Positions 25,171 through 34,800 of a DNA stretch of 64,000 nucleotides are shown piece after piece. The first letter of the stretch is position 1. Each line of letters opens with the position of its first letter. The stretch covers positions 351,272 to 415,271 of the forward strand of contig NZ_KZ614144.1 of the NCBI RefSeq assembly GCF_002884445.1, read 5' to 3'. This DNA is from Paenibacillus castaneae. Its GTDB lineage: Bacteria; Bacillota; Bacilli; Paenibacillales; Paenibacillaceae. The notes under the pieces are model-generated. The model saw only the letters and a program-made list of their open reading frames with translations. It was not told where the DNA came from and ran no database searches. Position numbers and translations under genes: made by a program.

Positions 25171-26409
25171 CTATTTTTGATAATACAATATAACTTTTCG
25201 AATGGCCGTAATCGTTTCCTCTATATCCTGATCGGTAAAAAACTCATTGATCGGCACTTGCACAGCTGTTTGCAGAATCGCTTCTGCCTGCGGGCAGCTG
25301 CCTCTCTCATAGTTTACCTCAGACAAATCAAAAGGGAAGTGGCTGTCTAAATAAGCTTGCTTATGCTGGAACATCGGCTGCATATATACAACATCAGGGA
25401 TATAGCCCATTCTATTTGTTATCCCTTCTGCGCTAAGGGCAGTACAGAACTGTTCGCGGCTGCAGGTGAGCTTCTCTTCATTCAACCGAAACATGTAGAA
25501 CCAATACGTACATTTGCTATCGGCAGGTATCTGCATGGTGCTAAGCGCGGGCAAGTCTTGAAGCCCCAAATTCATTGCACTGCCTAATTGATTTCTTCTT
25601 TCACACAGGTTATGCAGCTTCTTCAGCTGTGCAATGCCTACCGCGCCCTGCAGCTCGGTCATGCGGTAATTAGGCGCTAAGCTGCTCGGAGCTCGATTGA
25701 GGTCTGTACCCATACGTTTATAGTTTTTGTCTGCAAAAGCATGTGTACGGTAATAATCTTCTTCCTGGCCTGAATTTACGGTAACTATGCCGCCATCACC
25801 GGTGGAGATATGCTTGAAATCATTGGTACTGAAGCATCCGTAGTCTCCGAATGTTCCTACAAGCTTGCCCTTGTATTCTGTTAGATAGGCTTGTGCGCAA
25901 TCCTCAATGACCTTCAGCTTATATTTATGGGCAATGGCCATAATGGCATCCATATCGCAAGGGTTGCCAGCTAAATGCACCACGACGATAGCTTTCGTTC
26001 TAGGTGTAATGCGTGATTCAATCGATTCCGGATTCAAGTTATAAGAGTATAGATCAAGGTCGGCAAATACAGGTATCGCATTCTGATACAGAATGCCGAT
26101 CACGGTACCTTGATCCGTAATCGGGCTCGTAATAACCTCATCGCCTACCGTTACTCCAGCAGCGCCTAAAGCGACATGAATGGCTGCCGTGCCGGATGAT
26201 GTTGCCACACTGTATGGAATGCCATACATTTCATTAAAATCGGATAGAAATTTTTTTACTTTGTTTCCGAAATGATAGAATAGTGTATTTTGCTCCAATG
26301 CTTCTAGCAGCTCTTTGGCTTCTTCTATTCCAAAACGTTTTCCAGTCCCGAATGGCGTATTTTTCGTTTTCTCGCCGCCATGTATGGCGAGCGTGCCGGT
26401 GTGATTCAA
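25171..26409 (-). CDS. DegT/DnrJ/EryC1/StrS-family PLP-dependent aminotransferase
   Basis: 412-aa cytoplasmic enzyme of the sugar-aminotransferase (DegT/ArnB) family. The PLP Schiff-base lysine is Lys199 in STNDFKHISTGDGG, the Asp that contacts the pyridine nitrogen is Asp170 in VIEDCAQA, and the phosphate-binding SGT lies at 72-74. The TTG start has GAGGTGA 7 bases upstream. It normally transfers an amino group to a keto-sugar nucleotide or, in some branches, catalyses related PLP chemistry. Here no nucleotide-sugar genes are nearby. Its place between a deacetylase-like gene and a propeller gene in a transporter cluster suggests processing of an amino or keto sugar. Confidence 0.88.
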   Translation of the reverse strand: MNHTGTLAIHGGEKTKNTPFGTGKRFGIEEAKELLEALEQNTLFYHFGNKVKKFLSDFNEMYGIPYSVATSSGTAAIHVALGAAGVTVGDEVITSPITDQGTVIGILYQNAIPVFADLDLYSYNLNPESIESRITPRTKAIVVVHLAGNPCDMDAIMAIAHKYKLKVIEDCAQAYLTEYKGKLVGTFGDYGCFSTNDFKHISTGDGGIVTVNSGQEEDYYRTHAFADKNYKRMGTDLNRAPSSLAPNYRMTELQGAVGIAQLKKLHNLCERRNQLGSAMNLGLQDLPALSTMQIPADSKCTYWFYMFRLNEEKLTCSREQFCTALSAEGITNRMGYIPDVVYMQPMFQHKQAYLDSHFPFDLSEVNYERGSCPQAEAILQTAVQVPINEFFTDQDIEETITAIRKVILYYQK

Positions 26410-26429
26410 AGCGCTTCACCTCGTTTATG

Positions 26430-28115
26430 TCATTTAATAATCGTTTTGGTACAGCGAATGCCATACTTTATATGCACATCTGCTCCGTTAATCGCTTCAT
26501 TTGCGAGTAGAGGAGTCCAGATAACAGCTTTGCTGATCTTATTAGGATTGCTGTGCATAACGCAGCCGTTTGCGTCAATGCCTTCTATGCGCAGCTGACG
26601 CTTTGCTCGAACCCATTCATTAATCTGGCTGCCCGTCCAGAATACAAAGCCTTCTCGCTTGGCTTCTTGGATGACCTTGACAATCGCGTTGCGTACATTA
26701 GGCTGCCGCAAAATATGAACCTGATGGAAGAGGAAATGCGCCACACCAGAAACCTTCTTCACGCCCTCTAGGAACGGGGTTATGACACTGGTATCGGCTA
26801 AGGTGCTGTGGTCGAGATCCTGTGTAAGAAAGCCGATTTCCAGTACGGAATACATTCGGTTCTGCTGATCGGACCAGGCGATTGGGAAATAAGGATGGCA
26901 GGTTCCGAATATAAATCCAATATTTCCTTTTTTGCTTGGTCCTCTTGTTTGGTCGGAAGCAACTCCATAGTCCTCACACCACTGGAATAGTTCTCCCCAG
27001 CCCTCGAACCGTGTATAGTGATTTTTATTGGAAGCGGCATGAGAGGAACCGGTATCTGCTTTGAACCATTCTAGCTGTCTAGCAAATTCTTCTTCGGACC
27101 ATATGCCGTTATCCTGCTGCAAGGCATTATAATGAAGGGCCAACTCATGGCCGTCTTCCTTGATTTTTGTATAAATAGGCTGGGAATACCCCGGCTCAAT
27201 CATGCACCAGGTGCTTTGGACATTATGCTCCTTTAAGACCTGTAGTGTTATTTCTGCAGATTCATCAATGTTAAAATCACTGTCATGCGAGATCATGGCA
27301 ATTTGCTCAATGCCGTCCGGCCAATAATCGACAAAAGGCAGTATTAGCCCTTGCTCAGCAGTGACATGGAGCAAATGGCCGGCGAAAGCTTGCTTCCATA
27401 GGTCAGCGTAAGGGTGGGCAAAATAAGCCATGCCCGTTTCGGTCGTTAGCCGGTCATATTCCCAGTCCTGCTGAATATCATCATCAGCCTTCAGAATCCA
27501 ATCATCTACAGCAGCGCTGCCGTCGGGCGCCGGCCATCCGTCTGTTACGATCGGGCTTTTGCCTTGCTGCAGCCTGACAATCACAGCTGGAATATCAACG
27601 GACCAGCGCTCCAAACGCCCTTTGCCGATGCGGAAGCTTTGCAGTACAGAGCCGCAATGGTTCCCGTCCGGCTTATCTTGATGAACTAAACCGATTTGCT
27701 CACTATCATCCTCGGCGGTTATCTTCACCCATGGACGAATATCGAAGCAGCGAATTGCTGTATCGTTATACCATGAGGTTTGCAGCTGCGCATAACCTAT
27801 CGCGATTTCTCTCATTGGCTTGCAGCCCAATTTAGCTGCGAAAGCAGTAAAGCCGGCGAAAGAAATGACAATACCGCCACGCTCCATGAATTTCCACAGC
27901 GTATCCACATCTGCTTGGCGCTCGCTTGGCAAAGCTGCAATAACAACATCAACCTCATCAAATTGGATAGGTTCGTCATGATTAAGCAAGGTATACGTAA
28001 ATCCCGAATGAGCTAACATTTCTCCGACATAATGTTGAAAGATGTTAACGCCGTGACGGTGTCTAAGCTGCTCCGCTTCTTTATCTATCCAAACTCCTAT
28101 TCGAGCCATATTCAT
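26430..28115 (-). CDS. Large polysaccharide-deacetylase-like protein with N-terminal glutamine-amidotransferase-like fold
   Basis: 561 aa, no signal peptide. Residues 1 to about 120 ([51 protein letters not shown]) resemble the ThuA/GATase-like folds that accompany sugar enzymes. From about residue 270 a CE4/NodB-like (beta/alpha) barrel begins with [20 protein letters not shown], and LALHYNALQ could be a second metal or substrate motif. The end reads [20 protein letters not shown] and [15 protein letters not shown], as in distant deacetylases. It lacks the classical TFDDG and H(S/T)xxH motifs, so activity is unproven. ATG 28115 lies 11 bases after AAAGG. It is co-directional with the transporter upstream and aminotransferase downstream. 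Confidence 0.68.
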   Translation of the reverse strand: MNMARIGVWIDKEAEQLRHRHGVNIFQHYVGEMLAHSGFTYTLLNHDEPIQFDEVDVVIAALPSERQADVDTLWKFMERGGIVISFAGFTAFAAKLGCKPMREIAIGYAQLQTSWYNDTAIRCFDIRPWVKITAEDDSEQIGLVHQDKPDGNHCGSVLQSFRIGKGRLERWSVDIPAVIVRLQQGKSPIVTDGWPAPDGSAAVDDWILKADDDIQQDWEYDRLTTETGMAYFAHPYADLWKQAFAGHLLHVTAEQGLILPFVDYWPDGIEQIAMISHDSDFNIDESAEITLQVLKEHNVQSTWCMIEPGYSQPIYTKIKEDGHELALHYNALQQDNGIWSEEEFARQLEWFKADTGSSHAASNKNHYTRFEGWGELFQWCEDYGVASDQTRGPSKKGNIGFIFGTCHPYFPIAWSDQQNRMYSVLEIGFLTQDLDHSTLADTSVITPFLEGVKKVSGVAHFLFHQVHILRQPNVRNAIVKVIQEAKREGFVFWTGSQINEWVRAKRQLRIEGIDANGCVMHSNPNKISKAVIWTPLLANEAINGADVHIKYGIRCTKTIIK

Positions 28116-28143
28116 TACTTTCACAACCTTTAGTTAGATGATA

Positions 28144-28181
28144 AAAAATATGTTGGGCTAAACGAAAGCCCAACATATTTT
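28144..28181 (-). terminator. Terminator after binding-protein gene, inside the minus-strand cluster
   Basis: Read on the minus strand, AAATATGTTGGGCT pairs with AGCCCAACATATTT around a short loop and is followed by a T-run. It lies 16 bases after the stop of the solute-binding protein and before the deacetylase-like gene, so downstream enzyme genes are either expressed by read-through or from another promoter. Confidence 0.8.
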
Positions 28182-28196
28182 CCGCATGTTTCCTGT

Positions 28197-29801
28197 TTAC
28201 TTCCAAACACGCTCCGTATATCCACGTGCTTTAATTTCTGCGTTGTATTCCTCAATAATTTTTTTGCCGCCGCGGTCCATGTATTCCTTAACTAACGCAT
28301 CCCAATCCGAGATAGGACGGTTTCCTGCAATCATCTTCGTCTGCTCGTTCAGGAGCAGTTGTGTTAATTCTGCGCCTAGCTCCGTTTCAGTTGGTGAGAT
28401 AATCCCTACATGAGGCGGGTAGTACAGCTTGTATTTTTTGTTAATATCTACGAGCTGCTGTGTCGCATCAACCAGTTTAGGCTCTGTATAGGCAAGAGGG
28501 AATTCAGCGTCATCACTGGCAGAAACCCAGCTAGTGCTGTCAATAAAGTACAAGAATGGCTCTGTACCGCTGCCTGGTTCTGTCATAGGAACACGAACCT
28601 TATTCTCATCAAGCGTATAGCCGACGCCTTCATTGCCATAGAACCAGTCAAAGTCTTTATTATCTGCCGAGTTTTTGGAGGCTTGATAATATTGACGGGA
28701 GAATCCGTGAATTTCCAGCATTTTGCGAACCTTGTCTGGTTGATCAGCCAGCTTGGCATTTAGTGTAAGAAATCTGGAGAAGCCTGTTCCAGCAGCGAAG
28801 CCTTTCGATTGATCTGGCGCTTCGAATGGCTCTAGAACGACAAACTCAGCCTTCGGATCAATCTCAAGCAATGCTTTCATGTAATCCTGTGACATGCCAC
28901 GAGGAGCGATGAGGAACACGCCGGCTTTGCTGGAATAGAATTCATTATTGGTATCAGCCCAGTTAACTACTGCAAAATCATTTGTTATTGCTTTTTCTTT
29001 ATAAAGATCACTGAAAAATTGGATAAGGTCTTTTCTTCCCTCAGAGATTAGCCCAGGGATATAGTTGCCGTCGGCATCCTGGTGATACCAGGTATCATGC
29101 TGCCAATATGGGCCCATTGCGAACGTTGGGTTAATATTTTGTCCGATGGCAAGACCATACGTATCCTTCTTATTGTTTTTATCTGGATCGTCATTCGTGA
29201 AGGCAATCGCAACCTTCTTAAGCTCTTCATAGCTTGTAGGTACCGGAAGGTTCAAGTTGTCGAGCCAATCTTTACGTACCATAAAGGATTGTGATTCTAC
29301 TGGTGACCAGGTTGGAATGCCGTAAATTTTACCGTCAACCGTGAACGGCAGCCAAAGCTCTTCAGGAATTTCCTTTAAATAATCGAACTCCTGGATGTAA
29401 TCGTTTAGCGGCAAAAATGCTTTTTGCATAGCCCAACGGTTGAATAGATCAATGTTGGCAGAACGGAAGCTGATTTGATCCGGCATATTGCCGCCAGCAA
29501 CCATAGCTGTTACTTTCTCAATAAAGTTATCATTCGGTACTTTTTCGGCAAAATAATCCACATTAAACTTTTCATTCAGCATTTTCTGACCGCGTCCATC
29601 TTTGGGAGGCGGATTTCCAAAAATATACGTTACACCGGTAATTTTGTAGGTTTCTTCAGGCTTTTCTGTTGCAGGTGCAGTAGTAGAGCTATTTGTCGGG
29701 CTTTTGGTCTCAGCTGGTGTAGGTGCTTCGTTCTTGGAACATGCAGTTGTGAAAACGAAGAGCAGGATAATGGATAATAGGATTGATTTTCTGAAATTCA
29801 T
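28197..29801 (-). CDS. Extracellular solute-binding lipoprotein, LplA type
   Basis: 534-aa lipoprotein receptor. The signal peptide ends FVFTTACSK (lipid-modified Cys21), followed by a Thr/Pro/Ser-rich tether, then an LplA-like fold with VDGKIYGIPTWSPVESQSF and VRKDWLDNLNLPVPTSYEEL. GGAGGGG precedes the ATG. It is the third gene of the minus-strand transporter after LplB and LplC. It delivers the unknown glycan of this locus to the membrane channel. Confidence 0.92.
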   Translation of the reverse strand: MNFRKSILLSIILLFVFTTACSKNEAPTPAETKSPTNSSTTAPATEKPEETYKITGVTYIFGNPPPKDGRGQKMLNEKFNVDYFAEKVPNDNFIEKVTAMVAGGNMPDQISFRSANIDLFNRWAMQKAFLPLNDYIQEFDYLKEIPEELWLPFTVDGKIYGIPTWSPVESQSFMVRKDWLDNLNLPVPTSYEELKKVAIAFTNDDPDKNNKKDTYGLAIGQNINPTFAMGPYWQHDTWYHQDADGNYIPGLISEGRKDLIQFFSDLYKEKAITNDFAVVNWADTNNEFYSSKAGVFLIAPRGMSQDYMKALLEIDPKAEFVVLEPFEAPDQSKGFAAGTGFSRFLTLNAKLADQPDKVRKMLEIHGFSRQYYQASKNSADNKDFDWFYGNEGVGYTLDENKVRVPMTEPGSGTEPFLYFIDSTSWVSASDDAEFPLAYTEPKLVDATQQLVDINKKYKLYYPPHVGIISPTETELGAELTQLLLNEQTKMIAGNRPISDWDALVKEYMDRGGKKIIEEYNAEIKARGYTERVWK

Positions 29802-29872
29802 GGAATTGACCCCTCCAATAATTTGGAATTAACTCAAATCATTTAAATCGCAGTTCATTTGCTTTCATTTAC

Positions 29873-30751
29873 CTAGCCCTTTACTGAACCGATCATCACC
29901 CCCTTGGCAAAATGCTTTTGCAGAAACGGATATACGAGCAGGATGGGCAGCGTTGCTACTAGAATGGCTGCCATCTGAATCGTTACAGGCGGTGGCGGGT
30001 TTTCCAGCTGCAGCATCACGTCCGCCCCTAATGTAGATGTTGCCTCGTTCATAATGACGATTTGCCTTAGAACAACCTGAATGGGCCACTTGGCTGCGTC
30101 ATTGAGGTAGAGTATCCCTTCGAAATATTTGTTCCAGTGGCCTACGGCGTAGAACAATCCGAATGTTGCGAGAGCGGGCTTCGACAATGGCAAAATAATG
30201 GACCAGAATGATCGGAGCTCATTAGCTCCATCCATTAAGGCAGCTTCGTTAAGCTCATTAGGGATGCTAAGGAAAAATTGCCTGATGACAATCAAGTTGA
30301 AGGAGCTGATTGCACTAGGAATGATTAAGGCCCAAATGGAATTCATCAGACCGGTAGCTTTTACAACCAGATAGACAGGAATCATACCGGCGTTAAAGAG
30401 AATGGTGAATACGACCAGCAGCAATATCCATTTCTGGCCCAATACATTACGCGTTAGTCCGTATGCCATCGTTGCGGTCAGAATTAAACTAACAGCCGTG
30501 CCGAGCACTGTAATATACATCGTTACAAAGATTGAGCGTATAAAATGATTGGAAGCAAAGATCGCTTTGTAGGAATCCACGGCCCAGTGCGTCGGCCAAA
30601 GAATGAAATCCTTAAGCAGCACATCCTGCAAGGACGAGAATGAAACTGAAAATATGTGTATGAAAGGAAGCAGCATCAAGCCTGCAATGATGGTTAAGAA
30701 AATGACATTCAGCACATCAAATGTTCTATTCAGAAAAGTTTTTTTATACAT
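29873..30751 (-). CDS. Carbohydrate ABC transporter permease, LplC/YtcP type
   Basis: 292-aa membrane subunit with six spans. Family hallmarks are LLPFIHIFSVSFSSLQDVLL near the N-terminus, the coupling loop PNELNEAALMDGANELRSFW, and the C-terminal FLQKHFAKGVMIGSVKG. GAAGGCGG precedes the ATG. It lies 42 bases downstream of the LplB-type partner on the same strand. Confidence 0.93.
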   Translation of the reverse strand: MYKKTFLNRTFDVLNVIFLTIIAGLMLLPFIHIFSVSFSSLQDVLLKDFILWPTHWAVDSYKAIFASNHFIRSIFVTMYITVLGTAVSLILTATMAYGLTRNVLGQKWILLLVVFTILFNAGMIPVYLVVKATGLMNSIWALIIPSAISSFNLIVIRQFFLSIPNELNEAALMDGANELRSFWSIILPLSKPALATFGLFYAVGHWNKYFEGILYLNDAAKWPIQVVLRQIVIMNEATSTLGADVMLQLENPPPPVTIQMAAILVATLPILLVYPFLQKHFAKGVMIGSVKG

Positions 30752-30793
30752 TTATGAATCCGCCTTCTTCCCAGTCCAATATCGTTAGAAACA

Positions 30794-31696
30794 TCAATAT
30801 AAGCCATCTTCGCCGAAGCGTTTTGCCATTCGGTTAGCTGCTACAACAAGAACTAAGCCAACCAACCCTTTGAACATTCCAACTGCTGTCGCAAAGCTGA
30901 TATTGCCTTGCTGAATACCTTTGAAATAAACGAAAGTATCGAGAACGTTCCCGGTATCCATGTTGAATGGATTCAGCATGAGAAAGACTTGTTCAAACCC
31001 CGTATCCATAACGCTGCCGAGTCGTAAAATAAATAAAATAATAATAACGCTGCGAATAGCTGGCAAGGTGACATGCCACAGCTGTCTCCAACGGGATGCG
31101 CCGTCAATAACCGCAGCTTCGTATAACTGAGGATTCACGCCGGCTAATGCGGCTAAGAAAATAATGGTCCCCCATCCAGCTTCCTTCCAAATGGATTGGA
31201 TGATAAGTAATGGTTTAAAAAAGACGGGATCAGTCAGGAATGGAATCGCTTCCAAGCCAAAGTTAGAAAGAACCGAATTGATTAATCCTTCCCCCCGCGT
31301 AAATACGATGAAAATTCCTACTACAACAACCCAAGACAGAAAGTGGGGCAAATAAATCATCGATTGAATCAATCGCTTATAGGCTTCATTGCGCATTTCA
31401 TTCAACATGAGTGCCAATATAATAGACACGGGAAAAGCAACAAAAATTTGCAGTAATGATATTTGAATGGTGTTCATGAGCACCCGAAGGACCTCTTCGT
31501 TATCGAACATGCGTGAAAAGTGCTTGAAGCCAACCCAATCGCTTCCAGAAAAACCGACGAACGGATTATAATCTTGGAAGGCAACGATCAAACCCGCCAT
31601 GGGTATATAACGATAGATGATAAAATATAAAATACCTGGAAGCAGTAATAAATAAATATATCGCTCCCTCTTCATTCTGTTCAGCAATTTAGCCAC
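30794..31696 (-). CDS. Carbohydrate ABC transporter permease, LplB/YteP type
   Basis: 300-aa membrane subunit and first gene of the large minus-strand cluster. It shows RYIYLLLLPGILYFIIYRYI at the start, the coupling loop NPQLYEAAVIDGASRWRQLW, and the terminal RMAKRFGEDGLY. The GTG start has GAGGTGG 8 bases upstream. The 200-bp gap to the divergent SLH gene must carry its promoter, which I could not place with confidence. Confidence 0.93.
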   Translation of the reverse strand: MAKLLNRMKRERYIYLLLLPGILYFIIYRYIPMAGLIVAFQDYNPFVGFSGSDWVGFKHFSRMFDNEEVLRVLMNTIQISLLQIFVAFPVSIILALMLNEMRNEAYKRLIQSMIYLPHFLSWVVVVGIFIVFTRGEGLINSVLSNFGLEAIPFLTDPVFFKPLLIIQSIWKEAGWGTIIFLAALAGVNPQLYEAAVIDGASRWRQLWHVTLPAIRSVIIILFILRLGSVMDTGFEQVFLMLNPFNMDTGNVLDTFVYFKGIQQGNISFATAVGMFKGLVGLVLVVAANRMAKRFGEDGLY

Positions 31697-31809
31697 GATA
31701 GCCCCACCTCATAATACCTGTATTTTACCTGTATATATTTAAAATTAACCTATAACGGTTCGAGTGTCAATCACCAAAACATATTTTTCTCTAACCGGAA
31801 ATTTTAGTC

Positions 31810-31838
31810 TTGACTAGATTAATATTCATATGTATACA
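31810..31838 (+). promoter_or_regulatory. Strong sigma-A promoter of the surface propeller gene
   Basis: TTGACT and TATACA with exactly 17 bases between, 59 bases before the start codon. The -10 box is embedded in the left arm of the inverted repeat at 31830-31858. Confidence 0.7.
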
Positions 31839-31858
31839 TGTAATATACACGTATACAT
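31830..31858. promoter_or_regulatory. Inverted repeat, candidate GntR-type operator
   Basis: Perfect 8-base arms ATGTATAC and GTATACAT are separated by 13 bases and cover the -10 box and start region of the surface-protein promoter. GTATAC-type half sites fit HutC/GntR-like operators, and the same locus encodes a GntR regulator (20815-22257). Binding here would repress the SLH gene and might also affect the divergent transporter. Confidence 0.5.
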
Positions 31859-31896
31859 AAAAAATAAATGTATATGATTAAAAGCAGGAGGGATCA

Positions 31897-34800
31897 ATGA
31901 TGAATCGTATAAGGACAAAAAGAGGGGTGCTATTATTTTTATGTTTCATATTGGTAGCGCTTTCTTTCGGGGGCGCTCGACAAGGCACTGTCTATGCTGA
32001 TGCTAGGTCAGCCACAGCGACAGAGCTAATCAATGCAGGATTTGAGGAGGATGCTGTCGATGAGGTAATTCCGGGTTGGACCTTGTTACTGGGTGCAGGC
32101 AAGAATGGATCGCTCACGATTGACTCGTCTCAGAAGCATAGCGGCAGCAGCAGTCTTAAATTGAATGATCAGGATACGGTGAACTTCGCAGCAGAGAGTG
32201 TGAAGGTTGCTGTTGAGGCGGGCAAAGAGTATTCTGTCACATCCTCGGTATACATCGAAAGCGGCTCCGTACAGCTGCAGCTTCGTTTTTACGATGTTAC
32301 GAACAAACTGGTTACAGACGGAATTGCTGTGCATGATCCGAATTATACAGCCTCTCCGCTTGGCGTATGGCAGACGCTGTCGCTTCGTGCGATTGCGCCC
32401 GCAGGGGCTGCTTCTGTAACGGTCGTCATGGTATCGCCCAAAACAGGCAAAGGAATCAGCTACTGGGATGATGTCCAATTGGCAGCAGTGAAGGCATCCG
32501 TGCTGACTATCGTAAATGGAGGCTTTGAGCAGCCGCCTGCAGCGAACGAAGCCATTCCAGGCTGGAAGGTATTATCAGGGCAGCCTTCCGTTAGTGCGGC
32601 GAATAAACGTATGGGTGATAAGAGCCTCCTGGCCAGCTTGGAGCCGGCTGAGGGAGTGAGTGCCGTGAATGTAGAATCAGGTCTAATTGATGTGGAAGAG
32701 AATATGACGTACACCTTGTCTGCGGAAGTATTTCTGCAGAGCGGCACGATGGAAGGGTTGTATGTCTATGTATACGACAAGAATGGCGCTTTAATCAAAA
32801 GCGATTCAGGAAGCAACTTTCACGCTTATTTAAACGCAACAACAGACCATGAAAAGTGGAAATATTACGAAAGAACGTTCAAGGTACAACCAGGAGGCGT
32901 CAAGCTGAAGGTGTCTTTAATTACGGGTGCGAAAAAAGCTTTTCAATTTTATTTAGACGAGGTTAGCGTAATGAAAAAAGTGCCGAATGGCGACATGGAG
33001 CAAGAAGCAGCGGGGGGCGTAATACCCGGCTGGAGCAAGTCCAAAGCAGCAGATGCCCCATCCTTCTCGCTCACTAGTGAACGTGCGGAAAGCGGCTCGA
33101 ACAGCCTGCATCTAGTGAACACGCCTGGCTTGTATTTAAACGTAATAAGCGAGCTCATTCCTGTTGAGGCTGGGGCGACCTATACTGCGGCTGCCCGTAC
33201 ATGGATTGAGAGCGGATCATCAGATATATATGTGCGTTATTTTGATGCTGAGCGCAATTATATGAATAAGCAAGCATGGAATATCGTATCTGAGCCGACT
33301 AATGCATGGTTTGATCAATATGTAACTTCGGTTGTACCAGAGGGGGCGCAATATGCAGCCATTATGTTTGCGGGAAGCCCGAACAAAACCTTCTCCTATT
33401 ACGTGGATGATGTAAAGCTGCTGCGCGGCGAGCATGAAATTCCAGAGGTCCCGCTGCCAAGCAATTCCATTACGATGGTTGGAGAGGATCTAGGCCCTCA
33501 AATCCGCAAAGCTACCTTAATGCGCGGTGCGGCCGGTAAAGACGGGGAAGGCAGAGATGTGATTTATTCGGTTGTTGCGGGAGCCCCGTCTATATTCACA
33601 ATGATTGATCTTGCTACAGAAAAAGTAGTCAAAAGCATTCCGATGCCAGACACTTCAGGCGCATGGTCCGTTACAGTGTCCAAGGATGGTTCGGTGTATC
33701 TCGGCGCCTATAACCTTGGATTATTGTATCGCTATATTCCTTCGACGGATGAATTGGTCAATTTGGGTCATCCGCTTGCAACAAAGGATTCCGTGCTTTA
33801 TCCAATGGCAGCAGGGCTGAATGGGATCATGTACGGCAGTACGTATCCTACAGCAGACCTGTATGAATATAACCCATTGACGAATGAGTTCAAAAATTAC
33901 GGAACCATGTCGACCAAAACAAGCGGTGAACGTTGGACACGTGTCGTTGCCTATGATGAAAGTACACATAAAATTTACGCAGGTGTTGGCAATGTGCCTC
34001 GACTGCTGGAATATGATCTGGCAACTGGAGCGAAGCGCGATCTGCTGCCGGCTGGTTTTGACAATATTATTTCCGTCTACGATCTGAACATCGCGGGAGG
34101 CAAGCTTTTTGCCCGCAAAGAGGCGAATAATGCCAATGAAGCATTCGTTATTGATATCGCAAGCGGGGAATTGATTGAGGTCACGAATGGGGATACAGAT
34201 GAGGTGTCAACTTCTTTCATCAACTTCTCCCGCGGCGTTTCCCCGGTATCGCCCCTTGCGGACAAAATTTATTTTGCCGGGACGGGTGGAGAATTATTTG
34301 AATACGATCTTGCTTCAGACGTCTATCATTCGCTTGGCGCATCCATTGAAGGAGCGGCAATTGGTTATGACTTTGTTCAATTAAATGAAGAGGGCTTCCC
34401 GGGGTATAGCCTTGTAGGCTTGTCCGGCAATGCAGGCAAGCTTTACAAATATAATTTGGAGACAGGTCATGTAAGGCTTACGGATGTGCAGGTGCCTGCC
34501 GAGCCGGTTAATATTCATGAAATTGCTAAAGGACCGGACGGCAAAATATATACAGCTGGTTACTTGCAAGGAAACCTAGGCGCATACACGCCTTCTACTG
34601 GGGAAAGCATCTATTTCGATGGTATTGGGCAAGGGGAAGGGATAACGACTATTCATAACAAGCTGTACTTGGGCGTCTATCCGGGTGCCAGCATCTTTGA
34701 ATATGACTTGTTGAAGCCTTGGAACCGGACGAATGCTAATCAATTGAATCCTAACCGATTGTTTACCTTGAATGGATACAATCAGGATCGGCCGTTCGGT

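Noticed and set aside
30989..31696. Plus-strand open frames over the LplB-type gene
   Set aside because: They are shadows of a clear membrane permease on the minus strand.
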